The notes under the pieces: generated by a model
Told to the model about the DNA's origin: nothing
The model's database searches: none
What the model saw: the letters and a program-made list of their open reading frames with translations, nothing else
Assembly: GCA_030632405.1 (NCBI GenBank)
Contig: DAOVUU010000061.1
Coordinates: forward strand, 1 to 9,150
DNA from: Desulfobulbaceae bacterium
GTDB taxonomy: Bacteria > Desulfobacterota > Desulfobulbia > Desulfobulbales > Desulfocapsaceae
Direction of reading: 5' to 3'
Length of the DNA stretch: 9,150 nt
Translations under genes and position numbers: made by a program
In this document: positions 5,962 to 9,150 of the stretch, piece by piece
How the letters are laid out: the number at the start of each line of letters is the position of its first letter
Numbering within the stretch: the stretch's first letter is position 1

Positions 5962-7170
5962 ATGGGTTTGTTTATTTATTTCTCGCACGAGTGCCCTGTC
6001 AAGATATGGGGCCTTACTTCTGAAGACCGGATTAAACGGGTGCTGAATGGAACCGGTGTCAGTTGTACTGCAGAGGAATTAAGTCGTCTGCAGGAGAGTG
6101 ATTCAGTCCTGTTACTACGGGCGGATTATCTGTTCGACGACCGGTTGGTGGAACACCTGGCTGCTACGCCGAACACTGTCCTGCATCTGGAGGAGGGATC
6201 GAAAGAGATGGCTGTTGCCGGCAATGTCCCGGGCCACCTTGCTCTGCAAACGCTTGAGGTCATTGAAAAACAAACCGTCGCCGATTCTACGGCCGGTTTG
6301 ACCATCCAGACTCTGGCTACCATATCAGTTTCTTTCCAGCAGAAGCTACGCAAGTTCGAACCGCCTTTTGTGTTGCCGATCACAGCGGAAAAAAAACAGG
6401 CTCTGGAGCGGCGGCTTTTTGACTGGTCCTATAAAGGGATTACCGATCTGGTCACAAAATGGGCCTGGCCCCGTCCGGCCCGCTGGGCTGTCGGCCACTG
6501 CGTCCGTCTGCACATCCGGCCCAATTATGTTACCCTTGTTGGCCTTTTACTGGTCATATCTGCCGGGATATCTTTTGCTTACGGCCAGTATGGTTGGGGG
6601 CTGCTGGCCGGATGGCTGATGACTTTTCTGGACACTGTGGACGGTAAACTGGCCCGGGTGACTGTTACGTCAAGTACATTCGGTCACTATTTTGACCACA
6701 TTACAGACCTGGTTCACCCGCCTATCTGGTATATACTCTGGGGTCTTGGTTTAACTGCTGCACAGCTTTCCGGTCTGGGTTTTTCACTGACTCTTCTTTT
6801 TTATGCGATGATGATCGCCTATGTGGCAGGCCGTTTAGTCGAGGGATCATTTGTATGGTTTCTGGGTGCCAGCTTCGGTGTATTCTGCTGGCGGCCCATT
6901 GATTCGTATTTCAGGTTGATAACTGCCAGGCGCAATCCGAACATGATTTTCCTGACTATAAGCTGTCTTATAGGACGTCCGGAACTCGGGCTTCTGGGTG
7001 TAGTTTTCTGGACGGTGGCAACAACTGTATTCCTCCTTGGCCGATTAATGCTGGCAGGGTATGTGCGTTTCAGCCAGGGGCCCCTCAGATCATGGCTCTC
7101 GGATGCTGACAATCCGATGTATGATAAATCCCTTGCTGTGCGTCTGTTTACCCGACATATCACCAGGTAA
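5962..7170 (+). CDS. CDP-alcohol phosphatidyltransferase with degenerate nucleotidyltransferase-like N-terminal domain
   Basis: This 402-residue membrane enzyme carries the exact CDP-alcohol phosphatidyltransferase signature: D224, D227, G228, A231, R232, eight residues, then G241, D245 and D249. The family moves a phospho-group from a CDP-linked donor to an alcohol, releasing CMP. About six hydrophobic segments follow from residue 190, after the RPNYVTLVG lead-in. Residues 1-135 are soluble; SVLLLRADYLFDDRLVEHL resembles the metal-binding strand of nucleotidyltransferases, but no LAAGxGxR loop is present. This suggests a relic of the fused cytidylyltransferase/transferase enzymes known for di-myo-inositol phosphate synthesis. 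The frame opens at ATG 5863, but ATG 5962 is preferred: GAGG at 5947-5950 precedes it, the 33 extra residues look unrelated, and the longer form overlaps the divergent gene. It leads a unit with the lipid kinase and Tam41-like gene. The headgroup is unknown. Confidence 0.88.
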   Translation: MGLFIYFSHECPVKIWGLTSEDRIKRVLNGTGVSCTAEELSRLQESDSVLLLRADYLFDDRLVEHLAATPNTVLHLEEGSKEMAVAGNVPGHLALQTLEVIEKQTVADSTAGLTIQTLATISVSFQQKLRKFEPPFVLPITAEKKQALERRLFDWSYKGITDLVTKWAWPRPARWAVGHCVRLHIRPNYVTLVGLLLVISAGISFAYGQYGWGLLAGWLMTFLDTVDGKLARVTVTSSTFGHYFDHITDLVHPPIWYILWGLGLTAAQLSGLGFSLTLLFYAMMIAYVAGRLVEGSFVWFLGASFGVFCWRPIDSYFRLITARRNPNMIFLTISCLIGRPELGLLGVVFWTVATTVFLLGRLMLAGYVRFSQGPLRSWLSDADNPMYDKSLAVRLFTRHITR

Positions 7171-7208
7171 CCGGTGGCATCCAGCTTCTTTGTCTTCAAT
7201 GAAATAAT

Positions 7209-8195
7209 ATGGCACCGGCAATCTTGGAATCCGACAGCAGACCACGTATTGGTGTGCTTACCAACCCTCTGAGTGGGAAAAACCACCAAAGACCGGGTAC
7301 TTTGTCCCAAATATTGAATGAATATCCTGAGGTTTTGCGGCGAGAGGTCAAGACGCCCGAGGACGTTCATGAAGCCCTGGTCGAATTTGGTTGCCGGAAT
7401 ATAAATATTCTCGTCATAAGCGCTGGGGACGGGACGGTTCAGGCGGTCTTAACAGTTCTTTTCCATCATCACCCCTTTGCATTACAACCACAACTCATTG
7501 TGCTGGAAGGCGGCACAACCAACATGATTGGCGGTGATGTCGGCGTGTCAGGGAAGCAGGATAAAGCATTACGTCGGATACTCCGGTGGATGCAGACCGG
7601 CAGTGGCAGTGTCACCACGGTACAAAGACCGATTCTGCGCCTGCAGGTACCCGGTTATGGGGTGAAATACGGCATGTTTTTCGGGGCTGCCGGCATCAGT
7701 CAGGGCATCCAATACTATCGTAAAAAACTGCACAATAAAAGGCTGCATGGCTATCCCGGGATATGCATGACCCTTGTCAGGCATTTATGGGGGATAATTC
7801 GTCGACACAATCAATTGGTCTCTTCCACTCATATAAAAGTAGTTATAAACAAGGAACTGGTACATAAAGAAGATTTTATGCTCCTCTTTGTCAGCACACT
7901 GGACCGGCTGTTTTTTGACCTTCGTCCCTTCTGGGGTAAAGAAAACGGGCCGCTGCGGTTTACCGCTGTCAGGTCACGAGCCGGATATCTGTTACAGGTG
8001 CTTCCTTTTTTAGCCAGAGGCCGTAGCAGGGATAAAGGCTCTGAAGAGAACGGGTATTATTCTTGTAATGTGCACGAGATAGAACTTTATATTGCCGATA
8101 GTGTTGCCCTGGATGGTGAAATTTACACTCCCGAATCAGATCAGAAACCGACCTCACTTCGGCATGGTGGCAATGTCACCTTTTTGCAAATTTGA
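7209..8195 (+). CDS. Diacylglycerol kinase-family lipid kinase (ceramide kinase candidate)
   Basis: This 328-residue protein has the DAGK catalytic fold. It shows NPLSGKN (19-25), the nucleotide loop SAGDGT (71-76, the family's GGDGT with Ala in the first Gly place), GGTTN (101-105) and DGE (302-304) near the C-terminus. Such kinases phosphorylate diacylglycerol, sphingosine or ceramide with ATP at the inner face of the membrane. Caulobacter has a ceramide kinase, CpgB, in its sphingolipid locus that is distinct from eukaryotic ones; with the GNAT gene here, ceramide is an attractive substrate. Diacylglycerol or another lipid alcohol remains possible. There is no membrane segment, although a basic and hydrophobic stretch (about 175-200) might bind membrane. 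The ATG at 7209 follows an in-frame TGA at 7200, so it cannot be extended; a good Shine-Dalgarno site is lacking. It is 38 bp from the transferase gene and 2 bp from the next gene. Confidence 0.87.
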   Translation: MAPAILESDSRPRIGVLTNPLSGKNHQRPGTLSQILNEYPEVLRREVKTPEDVHEALVEFGCRNINILVISAGDGTVQAVLTVLFHHHPFALQPQLIVLEGGTTNMIGGDVGVSGKQDKALRRILRWMQTGSGSVTTVQRPILRLQVPGYGVKYGMFFGAAGISQGIQYYRKKLHNKRLHGYPGICMTLVRHLWGIIRRHNQLVSSTHIKVVINKELVHKEDFMLLFVSTLDRLFFDLRPFWGKENGPLRFTAVRSRAGYLLQVLPFLARGRSRDKGSEENGYYSCNVHEIELYIADSVALDGEIYTPESDQKPTSLRHGGNVTFLQI

Positions 8196-8197
8196 TT

Positions 8198-9150
8198 ATG
8201 GAAATTCCGTTAAAACTTCTTGAAACAACAGAGCAGAATTTTTGCAGGCCATCATCACCGGCAGTCAGCCTTCTGGTCAAAAAAATTCTGGCTGATTATG
8301 GCGATGAGGTGCAGGCTATATTGTTCTATGGATCCTGCCTTCACAAGGAGGAAGACCTTGATGGTCTTTTTGATTTGTATGTTCTGGTAAACACGTATGG
8401 TTCTGTTAATCGAAATTTCAGGCACGCCGCATTGAACAAGTTGTTGCCTCCAAATGTTTTTTACCTGGAAATTCCTTATGAACAGCATACAGTGAGATCC
8501 AAGTATGCAATATTATCTTTGGCTGATTTACAGAAAGGTACCTCCAGCCGCTGGTTTCATTCCTATCTCTGGGCCCGGTTTTGTCAACCGACGGCCGTGG
8601 TTTACGTGCGAAATGATAAGGTGGCAGAACAGGTAAGTAAAGCGTTCAGCCAGGCCGTTGTAACCTTTGTAACCCGTGTGTTACCGCGTATACAACCGGA
8701 ATTTACCATTCGGGAATTATGGAGCAAAGGACTCGAGTTAACCTATCGGTCAGAGTTTCGACCTGAGCAACCGGATAAACAGGTTCGATTATTCGATGTG
8801 ATGGTTGAGTATTATGAGGATATTACCCGCAATGCGTTTGATGGTTCACCATATCAGGTAAATAAGATAAATAATCAGGAAACTGCCCATTATACGGTTA
8901 CAATCCCTTATCGTGTACGTTTTATTTCCCGTATAACCTGGGCAGTGAGGATAGTTCAGGGAAAAATCCTTTCTGTGCTGCGGCTTGTCAAGGGGACCAT
9001 GACTTTTGAAGGCGGAGTGGAATATATTTTATGGAAGATCAAGAGGCACTCGGGGGTTACTTTGGAAGCCAGTCCCTTTCTGAAGCGGCACCCTGTTTTA
9101 GCAATGTTCGTTTTATCCTTCCGTTTATACCGGCGGGGAGGCATTCAATA
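8198..9150 (+). CDS. Tam41 (Mmp37)-like phosphatidate cytidylyltransferase family protein (partial, C-terminus off right edge)
   Basis: This frame is open to the window end and shows 317 residues. It reads as a Tam41-like nucleotidyltransferase. ILFYGSCLH (41-49, YGS at 44-46) and LFDLYVLV with D59 match the catalytic GS and Asp strands. KYAILSLADL (from K102) resembles the KYGVIS element, SYLWARFCQPT resembles the LYIAGRLQKP element, and FTIRELWSKGLELTYRSEFR (169-188) resembles the helical FSEEELF...LSYSGDFR region. A late KGTMTFEGGVEYILWKI also fits. Tam41 makes CDP-diacylglycerol from CTP and phosphatidate on the mitochondrial inner membrane. Placed 2 bp after a lipid kinase, this protein may convert that kinase's product, phosphatidate or ceramide-1-phosphate, to a CDP-lipid. 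No Shine-Dalgarno site is evident, so translation is probably coupled to the kinase gene. The family call rests on motif memory, without an alignment. Confidence 0.74.
   Translation, partial: MEIPLKLLETTEQNFCRPSSPAVSLLVKKILADYGDEVQAILFYGSCLHKEEDLDGLFDLYVLVNTYGSVNRNFRHAALNKLLPPNVFYLEIPYEQHTVRSKYAILSLADLQKGTSSRWFHSYLWARFCQPTAVVYVRNDKVAEQVSKAFSQAVVTFVTRVLPRIQPEFTIRELWSKGLELTYRSEFRPEQPDKQVRLFDVMVEYYEDITRNAFDGSPYQVNKINNQETAHYTVTIPYRVRFISRITWAVRIVQGKILSVLRLVKGTMTFEGGVEYILWKIKRHSGVTLEASPFLKRHPVLAMFVLSFRLYRRGGIQ

Noticed and set aside
6819..7370. Minus-strand open frame of 183 codons
   Set aside because: It is antisense to the CDP-alcohol transferase C-terminus and kinase start, both well supported by motifs. 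The translated protein shows no domain pattern.
1..9150. Mobile element, CRISPR array, phage or defence system
   Set aside because: No transposase, integrase, terminal repeat, spaced repeat or nuclease signature was seen. All genes fit lipid metabolism, and base composition looks even throughout.

Overview
The window is a compact, gene-dense bacterial segment of moderate GC content. It carries nine protein-coding genes in four alternating transcription units: leftward 1-1687, rightward 1845-4837, leftward 4862-5872 and rightward 5962-9150. Both outermost genes run off the window. There is no rRNA, tRNA, CRISPR array or mobile element, and no gene-free stretch exceeds about 170 bases. LptF/LptG imply a Gram-negative, LPS-type envelope. 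The gene mix and composition would suit a deltaproteobacterium (Desulfobacterota) or another proteobacterium, but the sequence does not prove the taxon.

Layout: (1) leftward, a two-domain GNAT acyltransferase of the YghO / bacterial ceramide synthase type, followed after 12 bp by a MobA-like nucleotidyltransferase cut by the left edge. (2) Rightward, a LicC-type CTP:phospho-alcohol cytidylyltransferase, then lptF and lptG, which overlap by 4 bp. (3) Leftward, a calcineurin-type metallophosphoesterase. (4) Rightward, a CDP-alcohol phosphatidyltransferase with a degenerate nucleotidyltransferase-like N-terminus, a diacylglycerol/ceramide-kinase-like lipid kinase, and a Tam41-like cytidylyltransferase cut by the right edge.

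Every gene fits building, activating, headgroup-modifying or exporting a membrane lipid. The inferred logic is: an acyltransferase makes the lipid backbone (possibly ceramide), the kinase phosphorylates it, the Tam41-like enzyme could convert lipid-phosphate to CDP-lipid, and the CDP-alcohol transferase joins backbone and headgroup. The LicC-like enzyme may supply a CDP-headgroup, the metallophosphoesterase may remove a terminal phosphate, and the LptF/LptG pair may extract the product toward the outer membrane. The lipid kinase and the GNAT protein both recall the sphingolipid (ceramide) locus of Caulobacter, so a sphingophospholipid pathway is the leading hypothesis. No serine palmitoyltransferase is visible here, so a non-sphingoid phospholipid remains possible. 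Family assignments rest on motif reading; no database search was run.
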